This document shows, one piece after another, positions 1 through 9,213 of a stretch of DNA of 64,000 bases (its first letter is position 1; each line of letters starts with the position of its first letter). The position numbers were made by a program, and so were the translations under genes. Below the pieces are notes generated by a model that had not been told where the DNA came from, did no database searches, and was given only the letters and a program-made list of their open reading frames with translations. The DNA comes from HNR sp040400085 (lineage in GTDB: Bacteria > Actinomycetota > Actinomycetes > Actinomycetales > Microbacteriaceae). Where the stretch lies: the NCBI GenBank assembly GCA_040400085.1, contig JBBAQX010000011.1:1-64000 (forward strand), given 5' to 3'.

Positions 1-115
1 TTAGTGTGGCTGGTGGATCGAATACTACGCTCGGGTGCAAGACTGTAACGATCCCCTAAACCGTTTTGCCGTTTCAAATTTTAGACCTCTTTGTTTTTGG
101 ATAGGACTGGTAAAG

Positions 116-661
116 GTGACCGTGCACGGCGTACAGAAAAAGCTTGTTCTTCTTGTCGCAGCAGCTTGTATGGGGGGACTGTTTCTTGCTGGATGCGCTC
201 CGGAGGCACCCTCGGCAACTTCTATGACTACTATGGGCGCGAATGTGAATGCTTCTGTTCCGGCTGATCAGGTTGCGACACCGATTCCTTCTGAAAAACC
301 AGCAGCGGGAATCGAAGGCGACCCCGATAATCCTGCTATGGATGATCAGCGCCCCGTTGAACCTGGACCGACTGCAGCCGTTGAGTTCATTAATGCTGTC
401 TTTACCACGGCAAATTCGACGGTTAGCGCTGTCGCGATGGTTTCTAATATGCTCTCCTCGACCGGTGTGTGTAAAATAACTGTTTCTCAAGGTGAGTCTT
501 CCTTTGGAACTGAGGTAAACGCTGAGGCGGATGCACAGGTTACTTATTGCTCAAACATGAATGTTGCAATACCAACAGGCTCGACTGGTGAGTGGAAAAT
601 TCTTGTCGAATTTTCAGATCAAAAATATTCGGGTAAGGCTGTAACAACAATCGTGATCTAG
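116..661 (+). CDS. Putative secreted lipoprotein, unknown family
   Basis: This encodes a protein of about 181 residues from a GTG start. The N-terminus has a short basic stretch (VQKK), a hydrophobic segment and a lipobox LAGC, with the acceptor Cys at about residue 27, so it should be exported and lipidated on the outer membrane face. A Pro/Ala/Ser/Thr-rich linker (about 30-85) leads to a C-terminal domain with two Cys (CKITV and TYCSN) that could form a disulfide. A longer reading from 35 is possible, but it would put 27 residues before the signal peptide, so GTG 116 or GTG 122 is preferred. I do not recognise the family. It is separated from the next genes by a decayed insertion sequence. 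Confidence 0.6.
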   Translation: MTVHGVQKKLVLLVAAACMGGLFLAGCAPEAPSATSMTTMGANVNASVPADQVATPIPSEKPAAGIEGDPDNPAMDDQRPVEPGPTAAVEFINAVFTTANSTVSAVAMVSNMLSSTGVCKITVSQGESSFGTEVNAEADAQVTYCSNMNVAIPTGSTGEWKILVEFSDQKYSGKAVTTIVI

Positions 662-785
662 CTTGGAACGGTTTAACGGGGCTGCTGTATGCCGCGCTCG
701 GGGCTTCTTTGAGGCTCAGCTCATTGGGTTGTGAAGCGCCCTGGGTTTGTTGGAGATTCCATACTTGTGGAAAGAACATGGAGTC

Positions 786-1118
786 ATGGAATGAACAAGC
801 AACCGAGGACGCCGTTATTCGGCTGAAGAAAAAGCGACTGCAGCTCGGATGGTGCGCACCCTCCAATCGGAGCTAGGCACGAGCTAACGAACGATGCAGC
901 GCGTCGCCGATCAGCTCGGCTACGGAGTTGAATCAGTGCGGTCATGGGTACGTCAAGCTGACACTGATGACAGCGTCAAGACTGGGGTGAGCACGGACGA
1001 GCAGGCGCGCATGAAACAGCTTGAGCAAGAGAACCGCGAGCTCAAGCGTGCGAATGAAATCCTGAAACGCGCGGCGTCTCTCTTCGGGGCGCAGCCAGAC
1101 CGCCAACACCGGAACTAG
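786..1118 (+). pseudogene. IS3-family orfA (HTH/leucine-zipper protein), two nonsense mutations
   Basis: Read from ATG 786, this frame starts ME, then hits TGA (792-794), continues with a sequence matching the orfA of copy 2 (NRGRRYS...), hits TAA (885-887), and continues open to TAG 1116-1118. The open part from 894 contains the helix-turn-helix segment ADQLGYGVESVRSWVRQAD and a heptad-like coiled coil (QLEQENRELKRANEILKRA) that in this family mediates multimerisation with the transposase. No frameshift is seen; only stop codons break it. It should not make a full-length protein. Confidence 0.8.
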
Positions 1119-2038
1119 TGGCCTTCTTTAAGCGTAACAAGGACGATGTGGCCGCTGGGCGTCGTCTCGGGGTCTGGTTCATGTGTAGCGTGCTGCAGGT
1201 GGCCCCGTCGACGTGCTATGCCGCGAACGGCAGACCCGCGTCAACCCGTCATGAAAGAGACGCGCAGATTGCCCCGCAGTTGCTCAGCATCTGGGAAGCG
1301 AACTACTCGGTTTATGGGGTGCGCAAGCTCTGGAAAATTGTGAAGCGTGCCGGGGTTGATATTGGACGTGACCACGTCGCGTGACTCATGAAAATCCTCG
1401 GGATTGCAGGGGCACGCCGTGAGCGTCGGGTGAAAACCACCAAACCTAATTCCCGGGTACCTCGGCATCCGGATCTCGTGAAGCGGGTGTTCTCTGCGGA
1501 TGCCCCGAACCGGCTGTGGGTGACGGATGTGACGTTCGTGCCGACCGGGCAGGGCGTCGCATACGTGTGCTTCATTATCGATGCGTTCAGTCGCATGATT
1601 GTGGGTTAGCGGTGCGCATCGAACGTGAAGACCCAGACCGTGCTGGACGCGATCGAGATGGCCGGCTGGTCACGTGGGAAACAGCTCTCCGGTTTGCGCT
1701 GCCATAGCGATGCGGGGTCGCAATTCACGTCCATTCGTTACGGGGAACGTCTCGCGGAGATCGGAGCGACACCCTCGATCGAAACCGTCGGCGACAGTTA
1801 TGACAACGCCCTAGCCGAGACCGTCAATGGGTATTACAAGGCTAAGCTTGTCCGCGGACCAGCGAAGTTGGGGCCGTGGAAGACGATCGATGATCTGGAG
1901 CTCGCGACGCTCGGATGAGTGCACTGGCACAACACGCAGCGGCTGCATAGCTACCTTGGAGACGTGCCATCAGCAGAGTATGAGGAGTCGTTCTATGCTG
2001 GAGTTACCAGCGCCAAAGAACTGGTAGAAATCAAATGA
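1118..2038 (+). pseudogene. IS3-family orfB (DDE transposase), three in-frame stops
   Basis: This frame starts with GTG overlapping the orfA stop and runs 306 codons to TGA 2036-2038. It is broken by TGA 1382-1384, TAG 1607-1609 and TGA 1916-1918, all in one frame with no indels. The rve/integrase core is recognisable: first Asp in LWVTDVTF, second Asp in CHSDAGSQF, and Glu in DNALAETVNGYYKAK. The C-terminal WHNTQRLHSYLG motif typical of IS3 transposases follows the third stop, probably where a Trp codon became TGA. All three catalytic residues are still encoded, but no intact enzyme can be made without readthrough. Confidence 0.85.
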
Positions 2039-2126
2039 ACTAGTCTCCACTAAATCCAGGGCGCTTCAACCGGCTACGCGCTGCAACGTGTCTTGGCTCT
2101 TGTCTAACTCCATCAGCAGGAGCTAT

Positions 2127-2540
2127 CTATGGGTGAGGCTCTGTGTCTTCTGACGAATCCTTTATGGCAGGAAAAACCCAATACTTGTATACGAAGAAAT
2201 TCCACACTGTTGTCAAGCCTGTAGTAATGATTTTTCCCAGAACCCATCCAACCGGAGTGGCCGCTAGGAGAGTAACAAGGACGGTCGTAGCTAGGGTGTT
2301 AAACGCTACGAGGGCTGAGTATCTGAAAAGGCCGCGCCCATGCCCGATTCCCGACTGAAATGCGAAAGTTCTTTGAAGAAGATAGTTGATAACAAAGCTT
2401 CCTGCAAATGCTATCCCCGTGGCCAGCCATATTTGGAGGCCCACTATTTGATAGAAGAACGCAAGTAATCCAAAATCAACTACAAAGCTTAACCCGCCTA
2501 CGATAAGGTAGCGTACCGCACTGTTCTTGAGCAATCGCAA
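2127..2540 (-). CDS. GtrA-like membrane protein
   Basis: This encodes 137 residues with four hydrophobic segments, starting MRLLKNSAVRYLIVGG, which is the typical opening of the GtrA/DPMS1 family (RYLxVGxxS...). GtrA proteins are thought to help move polyprenyl-phosphate-linked sugars across the membrane, or to anchor a partner glycosyltransferase. That fits this polysaccharide locus, and in particular the polyprenyl-phosphate glycosyltransferase-like protein at 7844-8827. The gene lies just beyond IS copy 1 and about 150 bp from the sugar dehydrogenase gene on the same strand. The C-terminal tail (KDSSEDTEPHP) is charged and probably cytosolic. Confidence 0.85.
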   Translation of the reverse strand: MRLLKNSAVRYLIVGGLSFVVDFGLLAFFYQIVGLQIWLATGIAFAGSFVINYLLQRTFAFQSGIGHGRGLFRYSALVAFNTLATTVLVTLLAATPVGWVLGKIITTGLTTVWNFFVYKYWVFPAIKDSSEDTEPHP

Positions 2541-2693
2541 AATTTTCTCTTTCTTTTGAGGGTTCTGTGATTTACAACAAAAATCTCACGATTCAGTTGC
2601 ATACCAAACCCTCGAAGGCCTTTGGTGTTATCAGTATCCGTCAAATAAATTGTGTTTTGATCTCAAGCCTTGAATAACGTTCGGCATCGACAG

Positions 2694-4022
2694 CTAAACA
2701 GGCTTTCTCACTGGGCGACCCAACCCAATCACTGTCCAGCCTGCATGGCTCCAGGCTTCCTCGTCTAAGCAGTTTCTTGCATCAATTACGACGGGATACT
2801 TGACCAATCCGTGGGCTTGAAAGGGGTCAATCGTCACAAAATCTGCCCATTCAGTAGCAACAATTACCAAATCTGCACTCGACAGGGCATCATACGTTGC
2901 CCTTTCTGTCTTAAGATCAGGATGTCTCATCGTGGCCGTCGGTATTGCCTGTGGATCAGTTGCGACAACGTTTGCTCCCAAGCTCTTCAGTTTTAGGGCA
3001 ATATCAAGCGCTGGAGAATCTCTTATATCGTCTGAGTTGGGTTTAAACGCTAGCCCAAGAATAGCTATTTTTTTTCCTTTAGGATCGTGAGAGAGCGCTT
3101 CAACAGCCAGATTAACAACGCGATCACGCTGCCGCAGGTTTATTGAGTCGACCTCTCGGAGAAGCTCCGCGGGCCCATATGAACCTATTTCCTCTGAACG
3201 TGCAATGAAAGCTCTCAAATCTTTCGGCAGGCACCCTCCTCCGAAGCCTGCCCCAGCGTTGAGGAAACTCCGCCCAATTCTGCTGTCATATCCTAAAGCA
3301 TCGGCAAGTTGAGTAATATCAGCGCCAGCGGTATGTGCTATCTCGGATACGGCATTTATGAATGAGATTTTTGTGGCCAGAAACGCATTTGCGGATACTT
3401 TTACTAGCTCAGCAGTTTGGTAATCAGTAACAACTATAGGCGTGTCATCGTTAATTATCGGCGCATAAACTTTGTTTAGGAGACTTAGTGCATCTTCCCT
3501 AGATTTATTACTTGGCAGTCCATAAACTATGCGATCCGGGTAGAGGGTGTCCTTAACGGCAAAACCCTCCCGAAGAAACTCCGGGTTCCATGCAACAATC
3601 GCCCCGGTTTGGGCTTCCTCAAAAGCCTGACTTATCTTTATCGCGGTACCCACTGGAACTGTCGATTTGCCGATAACCAGATCGCCCTCTGAGACGTATG
3701 GGATAAGCCCAGACACGGCAGAGTCAACATATGTCATATCCGTTGCATTGCTTCCCGGCAGCTGAGGGGTACCTACGGTAATGAAGTGAACTTGTGCGGC
3801 TTCTGTGCGAGAAATGTCCGTTGAGAACTGAAGGCGTCCAGAAGCAAGCGCTTCATGCAGTACATCTTCGAATTGCGGCTCATAAAAAGGTGGTTTTCCG
3901 GAATTGAGCGAGATGACACGAGACTCATCAACGTCTATTCCGATCACATAATGTCCCAGATTTGCCATGCAAGCAGCATGAACAGCGCCGAGATATCCGC
4001 ATCCAATAACCGAAATATACAT
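2694..4022 (-). CDS. UDP-glucose/UDP-sugar 6-dehydrogenase
   Basis: This encodes 442 residues, the usual length for UDP-glucose dehydrogenases. The enzyme oxidises the C6 hydroxyl of a UDP-sugar to a carboxylate in two NAD-dependent steps, giving a UDP-uronic acid. The N-terminal Rossmann motif GCGYLGAVHA (about 7-16), the conserved GKSTVPVGT (about 119-127), the NPEFLREG segment (about 146-153) and the catalytic-cysteine motif GAGFGGGCLPKD (Cys at about 264) are all present. Substrate choice (UDP-Glc versus UDP-GlcNAc or another) cannot be read from sequence. The dehydrogenase, aminotransferase and acyltransferase genes at 9214-12126 raise the possibility of a UDP-amino-uronic acid product. 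Confidence 0.9.
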   Translation of the reverse strand: MYISVIGCGYLGAVHAACMANLGHYVIGIDVDESRVISLNSGKPPFYEPQFEDVLHEALASGRLQFSTDISRTEAAQVHFITVGTPQLPGSNATDMTYVDSAVSGLIPYVSEGDLVIGKSTVPVGTAIKISQAFEEAQTGAIVAWNPEFLREGFAVKDTLYPDRIVYGLPSNKSREDALSLLNKVYAPIINDDTPIVVTDYQTAELVKVSANAFLATKISFINAVSEIAHTAGADITQLADALGYDSRIGRSFLNAGAGFGGGCLPKDLRAFIARSEEIGSYGPAELLREVDSINLRQRDRVVNLAVEALSHDPKGKKIAILGLAFKPNSDDIRDSPALDIALKLKSLGANVVATDPQAIPTATMRHPDLKTERATYDALSSADLVIVATEWADFVTIDPFQAHGLVKYPVVIDARNCLDEEAWSHAGWTVIGLGRPVRKPV

Positions 4023-4572
4023 TTAGTTTGGCCTTTCGTTCTTGGATTTGGACCCAATTCTTGCGATGGATGATAAATGATCCACCCTAGATATCCTATC
4101 GAGATTGTAACAATCGAGATCTGCGGCAAGCCGAGATACCTCGGAACAACAACCGTTATCTGTGGGTTCTGTGCTGCTCGTTGACGCTCGCGGCAGGTAT
4201 ACATCCACACTCTTGACCCTGCAACTTAGATCACATAGCCCATCACTTCACTTGGTGAATATTTCTTGCCAGCTACGCGTACCAAGCAAACAGCTATCAC
4301 GCATAAAACCAAAGGGTTCATTGGTAACCATGGGCGACCAGCCAGGAACTCTTAGCGGACTGTCTGGCATATCACTGTGTTTGATAAGTTACTTGCTCTC
4401 ACAGGTCTTTAGGGATAATTGTGCGCATCAAAAGTGGCTACGTCGGCCGTTTCAACGTGATAAGAGAGCAATCCGAGTGGAGCTCAGAAGCTGCTGGATA
4501 TACGGTAGTCAGATAACTTCGGAGCTGGAAATCACCTAAAGTGTTTCCAACTCCAATCTTGAAGAACTGATG
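4023..4572. other. 550-bp gene-poor gap
   Basis: AT-rich DNA lies between the start of the UDP-sugar dehydrogenase gene and the end of the DUF2142 gene. A 125-codon frame on the plus strand (4162-4539) resembles no family I know, and I do not treat it as a gene. The gap probably holds the dehydrogenase promoter on the minus strand, but no clear -35/-10 pair stands out. It may be the remains of a lost gene, as expected in a locus with insertion sequences. Confidence 0.4.
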
Positions 4573-6174
4573 CTATTGTATGCCTTCCGATTTTGCACGT
4601 TGTGTTAACGACTCAGGATTCTTGCTAAACGGTAGCTGAGACTTCGAAAGAACTATCATTACTACGGCAAGAACCGAGCAGACGAATGCTGCGACAAGAC
4701 TCCAGCCGAGATTTCCAAGAATCGGTGGTCTCCACTCTGGTGCATTAAAAACGGCAACCCACGATTGGCTAAGTCCTACTGAGTAGCGCTTTAGCGCAGT
4801 CATCACGCTTGCGTATTGGATAAGAGCGTAAGCGATGGCAATTGTCCAGATACACTTTGCTCGGATGTTTTTAGAAAGCCGCTCAAACCCGCTAGCTCCT
4901 AAAGCGGCAGCAAGGATCATCAAAGTAACCAATCCAGGGAGCGAATACCGTCCTTGCCATACGTACCCGGAGTTTGTGACGCTTGCTCCCTGAACTATTG
5001 CTGGCAAGAGCAAAAAGCCGCAGGTGGCAACAACGATAGAGGCCCGTTGGCGCCCGCGAGGTGCCACAAGCAATGCAGCGGTGACAAGGAGTCCTAATCC
5101 AACAAAATATGAAAAAATCACGTAAGAGGGAGCGGGGGTATCAAGCCAACCAAATACTCCTATCCCTTGTTTGAGATAATCAAACGTCGTTTCGAGCATT
5201 TTCCAGACGCCACCAATAAATGTTGTTCCTGCCCCGCTATGCTCGCCAACAGCTGGAAGAGACTGAGATTTAACAGTCCAGATCACAGCCATAACGAGAG
5301 AAAGAGCCACGGTAATTACAGACCAGAGGTATGGTGGCCTAATTATTTCTTTCAGAAAGATAGCTGGTCCTGCTAATATCATCGCGACCAGGACAGAAAA
5401 ACCTAGCCATAAAGGTGAGATTCCCCGCATTTGAACAAGAATTGCTCCAGATGCTCCTAACGCTGCTGCCGTCCACCACTGAGACAAAACTAGCTGTGGT
5501 TTTTCTCGTATGAAATAAATTAACCCGGCAAAAAATGCTGCAGTTGTTGCAATCTCAAGTGAGTTTGGATTGAACGACCCTGCTAAAAAATATGTCATGG
5601 GAGTTATTAGTGCGAATCCAACTAAAACAGGAAGCGTGGGCTTACGAAGCCGAGACAAAAAAGTGATCGCAGCAGCGAAGAATAATGAACACAATAGTGC
5701 GCTCATCGCTCGCATCATGAACAAAGCGTCCTGCCCGGTGCTAATGAGAGAAGGCCAACCTGCGAGGACATAGTAGACAGGATTATACAAGCCTGCAGTT
5801 GTAACACTTTCGACTAGTTTGTCACTTGCCTGCTTCTGAACAAAACAACCAGCAGTAGCGTCTTGCTTAAACGCGTAACATCCAATTTCTGTTGTGTTCG
5901 CAACTGACGGAGGAACTAAGACTTTTCGGTCTTGAGCATTTGGGCGTTCTGACGGCACCCCGATGAGCTGCCCACGTACCACGGAAGCACCTTTGATGAA
6001 ATGTGCTGGCTCGTCGGGACTTGCGCCGAGAGGGGTTGTAACTGCCCAGGTAAGAGAGAGAGCAAAAATTGCGGTAAATGCCATCAAGAACACCATTAAT
6101 GGAGTGAACCTTCGGATCGAATGACGTGAAGCATCGATATGCGAATTTTTATTATTGTTCATTTTTTGGTGCAT
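4573..6174 (-). CDS. DUF2142-type polytopic membrane protein (putative GT-C-like)
   Basis: This encodes 533 residues with roughly a dozen hydrophobic segments. The first extracytoplasmic loop contains the motif TTPLGASPDEPAHF, in which the Asp-Glu pair after a small-residue run is characteristic of DUF2142. This is a family of membrane proteins in cell-surface glycan clusters that resemble GT-C glycosyltransferases. The role here is inferred to be transfer of a lipid-linked sugar outside the membrane. A Cys pair in the loop (GCYAFKQDATAGC) may be disulfide-bonded. ATG codons at 6174 and 6162 are both possible starts. Its nearest neighbour is IS copy 2. Confidence 0.75.
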   Translation of the reverse strand: MHQKMNNNKNSHIDASRHSIRRFTPLMVFLMAFTAIFALSLTWAVTTPLGASPDEPAHFIKGASVVRGQLIGVPSERPNAQDRKVLVPPSVANTTEIGCYAFKQDATAGCFVQKQASDKLVESVTTAGLYNPVYYVLAGWPSLISTGQDALFMMRAMSALLCSLFFAAAITFLSRLRKPTLPVLVGFALITPMTYFLAGSFNPNSLEIATTAAFFAGLIYFIREKPQLVLSQWWTAAALGASGAILVQMRGISPLWLGFSVLVAMILAGPAIFLKEIIRPPYLWSVITVALSLVMAVIWTVKSQSLPAVGEHSGAGTTFIGGVWKMLETTFDYLKQGIGVFGWLDTPAPSYVIFSYFVGLGLLVTAALLVAPRGRQRASIVVATCGFLLLPAIVQGASVTNSGYVWQGRYSLPGLVTLMILAAALGASGFERLSKNIRAKCIWTIAIAYALIQYASVMTALKRYSVGLSQSWVAVFNAPEWRPPILGNLGWSLVAAFVCSVLAVVMIVLSKSQLPFSKNPESLTQRAKSEGIQ

Positions 6175-6587
6175 GGCTTTCCTTAAAATTAGACATCATT
6201 TGCCCGCGTATTGCTGCATTCATGTTTGCTCAGCGCCCGAAAATCTTATCTATTCGAACTTAAAGTTTATTGTTTGGGACGGAAATCTTTCGGGTCAATC
6301 TCGTGCTAACCGTGTTTGAGATTATAAATTTATTCTCCCTGCTATTCATGCTGGCTAGCAGATTGGGCGAGGCGCACGATAATTCGGTCCTCCACAAAGT
6401 CAATATATAACCATCCCCGACTCTATGTGACGCTTTGTCGGCACCCTCATCGGTTAGTCCTGCTATCAACTCAGCATAGTATGTCTGCTCAAACTCGAGC
6501 GTAGCGCCATCCCACAATAGCCATGCAAGCCGGTTCTATTCTATTAACCCACGCAACCCTGTACCTATATTTCACGGTAGAGAGTTA
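6175..6587. other. Gene-poor gap before IS copy 2
   Basis: About 410 bp of AT-rich sequence lie upstream of the DUF2142 gene. It contains an 85-codon minus-strand frame (6260-6517) with no recognisable family, no clear ribosome-binding site and no supporting neighbours, so I do not call it a gene. The DUF2142 promoter is expected here. Confidence 0.4.
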
Positions 6588-6618
6588 TGAAGCGTTGTGG
6601 GCTCCTGGGAGACTCAGT

Positions 6619-7377
6619 TCATTTGATTTCTACCAGTCCTGTGGCGCTGAAACTCCAGCAGAGAACCCTTCCTGGCACTTGACCGGTTGCATATTGCCGA
6701 GGGAGCCATGCAACCGCCCGATGTCATGCCAATGCACCCAGCCAAGCGTCGCGAGCTCGAGTCCAACGATCGTCTTCCACCGACCCGACTTCGCGGACCC
6801 GCGCACTGGCTCAGCCTTTTAATACCCGCTGACCGTCTCGGGGAGACCTTCCCCGTGACGAACGGAAGTGAATTGCGACCCCGCATCCGAGTGGCAGCGA
6901 AGTTCTCAGAGTTTCTACCGCGTGACCAGCGGGCCATTTCGATCGCATCGAGAATTGTCTGGGCCCTCACCTTCGATGCACACTGCCGACCCACAATCAT
7001 GTGGCTGAATGCATCAATAATGAAGCACATGTAGGCTAACAACCTATTATATCGGCATGAACGTTAGACCCGTCGCCCACAGCCGATTAGGAGCTTCCGC
7101 AGAGGATGCCCGATTCACGCGATCAGGATGCCGAGGAATCTTGGGATCAGCCTTGGTCGTCTTCGTCCGTCTATCACAGCGCACTTCCTCAGTCTCGAGG
7201 AACTGGGGGGTGCTCTCTGCCTCTCTGATCTGACGGACAGACACAGCTCTTCCGTTCGCAGCATAGTTTGTTGACGGGCCGCCTGCAAGTACACCGCACA
7301 CGAACTCGACCCCGAGACGACGCCCAGCGACGACGCCCAGCGACGACATCGTCCTCGTTGCGATTGATGAAATCCAC
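6619..7377 (-). pseudogene. IS3-family orfB remnant (deleted, frameshifted transposase)
   Basis: This is the remains of the DDE transposase. A first segment (7047-7349) matches the N-terminal part of copy 1 orfB (VVAGRRLGVEFVCGVL...YAANGR) but jumps directly to RRTKTTK, losing about 38 residues. It ends in a stop near 7047, and the match resumes in another frame (CFIIDAFSHMIVG). The second catalytic Asp region (CHSDAGSQF) is present in a third reading, and the Glu region is partly deleted. The gene is inactive. Confidence 0.8.
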
Positions 7378-7709
7378 TAACTCCGATGTTGGCGGCCCGG
7401 TTCCGTCCCGAAGAAAGACACGAGACGCTTCAAGTATGCACACGCACGCTCCAACCCACGAGTTTCTTGCTCATGATGCTGCATACGCGCTTGCTCGTCC
7501 GTAGTCACCCCACCCCTGATGCCGTCATCAATGTCTGCCTGTCGCAGCCATGACCGCACTGATTCAATACCGAAGCCGAGTTGATCGGCCACGCTCTGAA
7601 CAGTTCCTTTGCTCGTGTCGACTCCGCCTAGAGGGTACATATTCATGCGAACCGCAGCAGTTTTCTCAGCCACCGAATAACGGCGCCCTCTGTTGCCTGT
7701 GTGTTCCAT
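7377..7709 (-). CDS. IS3-family orfA, open reading frame of decayed copy 2
   Basis: This is a 110-residue orfA product with no internal stop. It starts MEHTGNRGRRYSVAEK and contains the helix-turn-helix ADQLGFGIESVRSWLRQAD and a weaker coiled-coil region (QHHEQETRGLERACAYLKR). It is homologous to the broken orfA of copy 1. Because its partner orfB is deleted and frameshifted, it cannot support transposition by itself. It could still bind related terminal repeats if expressed, but that is inference only. Confidence 0.65.
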   Translation of the reverse strand: MEHTGNRGRRYSVAEKTAAVRMNMYPLGGVDTSKGTVQSVADQLGFGIESVRSWLRQADIDDGIRGGVTTDEQARMQHHEQETRGLERACAYLKRLVSFFGTEPGRQHRS

Positions 7710-7843
7710 GACTCCATTTACTTTCAGAGGGTAAGGAATCTCTAACAAAGTCAGAGGGCTTCAGGAACAAGATATAGGGTAGCTGAATTCTTTTTTGGAC
7801 AGGCCTATCAGAGAGATGCTAATTGTTATATTTATTATGCAAG

Positions 7844-8827
7844 TTATTTAGTATGATTATTTCCTGTTTCATCCAAGAAACGCGGAAGGTTAGGTCTGTC
7901 AGGACTCTCTTGAATATCTAGCTGTAGCGCGCTGATCAACATTTGGGTGCCAATTAATATCGGTAGCGCTGCAAGCATCACCGTGGCCGCAGTAGATTGA
8001 CCTGTCTGAACAATTTCAGTTATTGTCCAGATGGCAATTCCCATCCCAAATATCACAGCCAGGACCCCCGCAAACAACAGAAGTGCTATCGGTGAAAAAG
8101 ACCATAGAACATAACGGTACCAAATTCGCCGCCAGAAACCGCCAACTAGAAGGCTAACCAATTCGGGTACAACCTTGCTAAGTCTTATCGAAGATACTTC
8201 GGAGCCATACACAGCTGGTATTGATACGTCACATGCAGGAACTTGCAAAATATTTAGGTGAATAAGTAAATCGTTCTCGAAGGAGTAGCGTTTGGCTACC
8301 TTTTCGAAGGGTATCCTTCTCAGGATTTCCGAGCGTATTGCTGTATATCCGTTTTGCGGGTCGAAAAGATGCCAGTAGCCTGAAGCTGCTTTTGTCAGAA
8401 AAGACAAAATAATATTGCCAAAAATGCGATATTTCGGCATTCCATCAAATGATTCAGCAGAATAAAATCTATTCGCCTTGGCGAATCCATATCCTTCATC
8501 GGTGACCTTATCCAGAAGGCCCGGGAGATAATCCGGATCCATCTGCGCATCTCCGGCCATGACGACATTAACGTCAGACCCCAGGCGCATGGCTTCCGTA
8601 TGAGCAGTAATAATTGCCCCACCTACACCCTGATTAACCTCATGGCGAATTACGGTTACCCTGGGGTCTCCGACAGATTTTGCCACGTTGCTGGTATCAT
8701 CCGGACTGCAGTCGTCAACAATAACGATGAAATCGACATATGCAGGCATTGTTTTGATGACTTGAGCAATCATCTTTTCTTCCTTATATGCAGGAACGAC
8801 TGCAGCGACTTTTGCGCCCTTGTACAT
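7844..8827 (-). CDS. Family 2 glycosyltransferase, polyprenyl-phosphate sugar synthase-like
   Basis: This encodes 327 residues. The N-terminal GT-A domain has AAVVPAYKEE, IVIVDDCSPDDT (nucleotide-binding Asp residues) and MAGDAQMDPDYL (a DxD-like metal site), all typical of the dolichol-phosphate mannosyltransferase/DPMS-like family. Two hydrophobic segments near the C-terminus (about 235-295) anchor it to the membrane. Such enzymes commonly transfer a sugar from a nucleotide donor to polyprenyl phosphate on the cytosolic face. A GtrA-like protein is encoded at 2127-2540, which supports that reading. The donor is unknown. It stands alone, next to IS copy 2 on one side and a 386-bp gap on the other. 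Confidence 0.85.
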   Translation of the reverse strand: MYKGAKVAAVVPAYKEEKMIAQVIKTMPAYVDFIVIVDDCSPDDTSNVAKSVGDPRVTVIRHEVNQGVGGAIITAHTEAMRLGSDVNVVMAGDAQMDPDYLPGLLDKVTDEGYGFAKANRFYSAESFDGMPKYRIFGNIILSFLTKAASGYWHLFDPQNGYTAIRSEILRRIPFEKVAKRYSFENDLLIHLNILQVPACDVSIPAVYGSEVSSIRLSKVVPELVSLLVGGFWRRIWYRYVLWSFSPIALLLFAGVLAVIFGMGIAIWTITEIVQTGQSTAATVMLAALPILIGTQMLISALQLDIQESPDRPNLPRFLDETGNNHTK

Positions 8828-9213
8828 TACTTCTGTAACTCCTTATTCGTGGGCACAACATTGAGGCAGCGGGTCGGCTGGCTTATCCTCACTAAGAAAA
8901 AAAATATCTTTAGGTATGCAAAGCGCTGTGGCGAGTGGATCTGAGTTAGTGGCATAAAACTTTCCGATTATTTCTTTCTGGATTAAACGTAGAAACACTA
9001 TTTTCAAAAGGGCGAAGACCAAAAGCGATCAAAACCTGTTATCAGCGTGATCGGGTCCCTCGCAAGTGAATAAGGTCTCAGAGAAGACATAATTGGTCAT
9101 CGCAGCAACAAGGGTCCAACTTCGAACTAAAAACTTAGTGTAGTTCCCAAAAGCTTCATTTCAATAACGTGCAAGCTAGTTAGCTATCTCGATTATATGT
9201 GAGTTATTTTCAC
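8828..9213. other. 386-bp gap, no gene seen
   Basis: AT-rich sequence between the glycosyltransferase start and the end of the Gfo/Idh/MocA gene. I see no convincing gene, RNA or strong hairpin. The promoter of the glycosyltransferase should lie here on the minus strand. Confidence 0.4.

Larger units (their letters stand above)
732..2068 (+). mobile_element. IS3-family insertion sequence, decayed copy 1
   Basis: Imperfect terminal inverted repeats bound this element. The left end starts TGAAGCGCCCTGG at 732 and the right end finishes with its complement at 2068; about 22 of the first 27 positions match. Inside are overlapping orfA and orfB reading frames typical of IS3 elements. The element starts with TG and ends with CA, as IS3 members do. 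The flanking bases (GTTG on the left, ACCG on the right) show no target duplication, so the insertion is old or rearranged. A shorter, inverted relative lies at 6588-7763. Confidence 0.85.
6588..7763 (-). mobile_element. IS3-family insertion sequence, decayed copy 2 (inverted, internally deleted)
   Basis: Terminal repeats at 6588 (TGAAGCG...) and 7763 match the right and left ends of copy 1, but in inverted orientation. The element is 1176 bp against 1337 bp for copy 1. Alignment of the encoded proteins places one deletion of about 114 bp (the WEANYSVYGVRKLWKI region) and one of about 60 bp around the catalytic Glu region, plus a 15-bp tandem duplication near 7316-7350. The flanks (GTTA and GGAA) show no target duplication. 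With copy 1 it brackets the GtrA, dehydrogenase and DUF2142 genes. Confidence 0.85.

Noticed and set aside
4162..4539. 125-codon plus-strand ORF in the gap before DUF2142
   Set aside because: No recognisable family, no clear ribosome-binding site, and amino-acid make-up unlike a folded protein; more likely chance in AT-rich DNA.
6260..6517. 85-codon minus-strand ORF upstream of DUF2142
   Set aside because: No family match and no supporting start signals; may be a relic only.
728..7767. Inversion between the two IS copies shown by swapped target duplications
   Set aside because: The four flanking tetranucleotides (GTTG, ACCG, GTTA, GGAA) do not match directly or as reverse complements.
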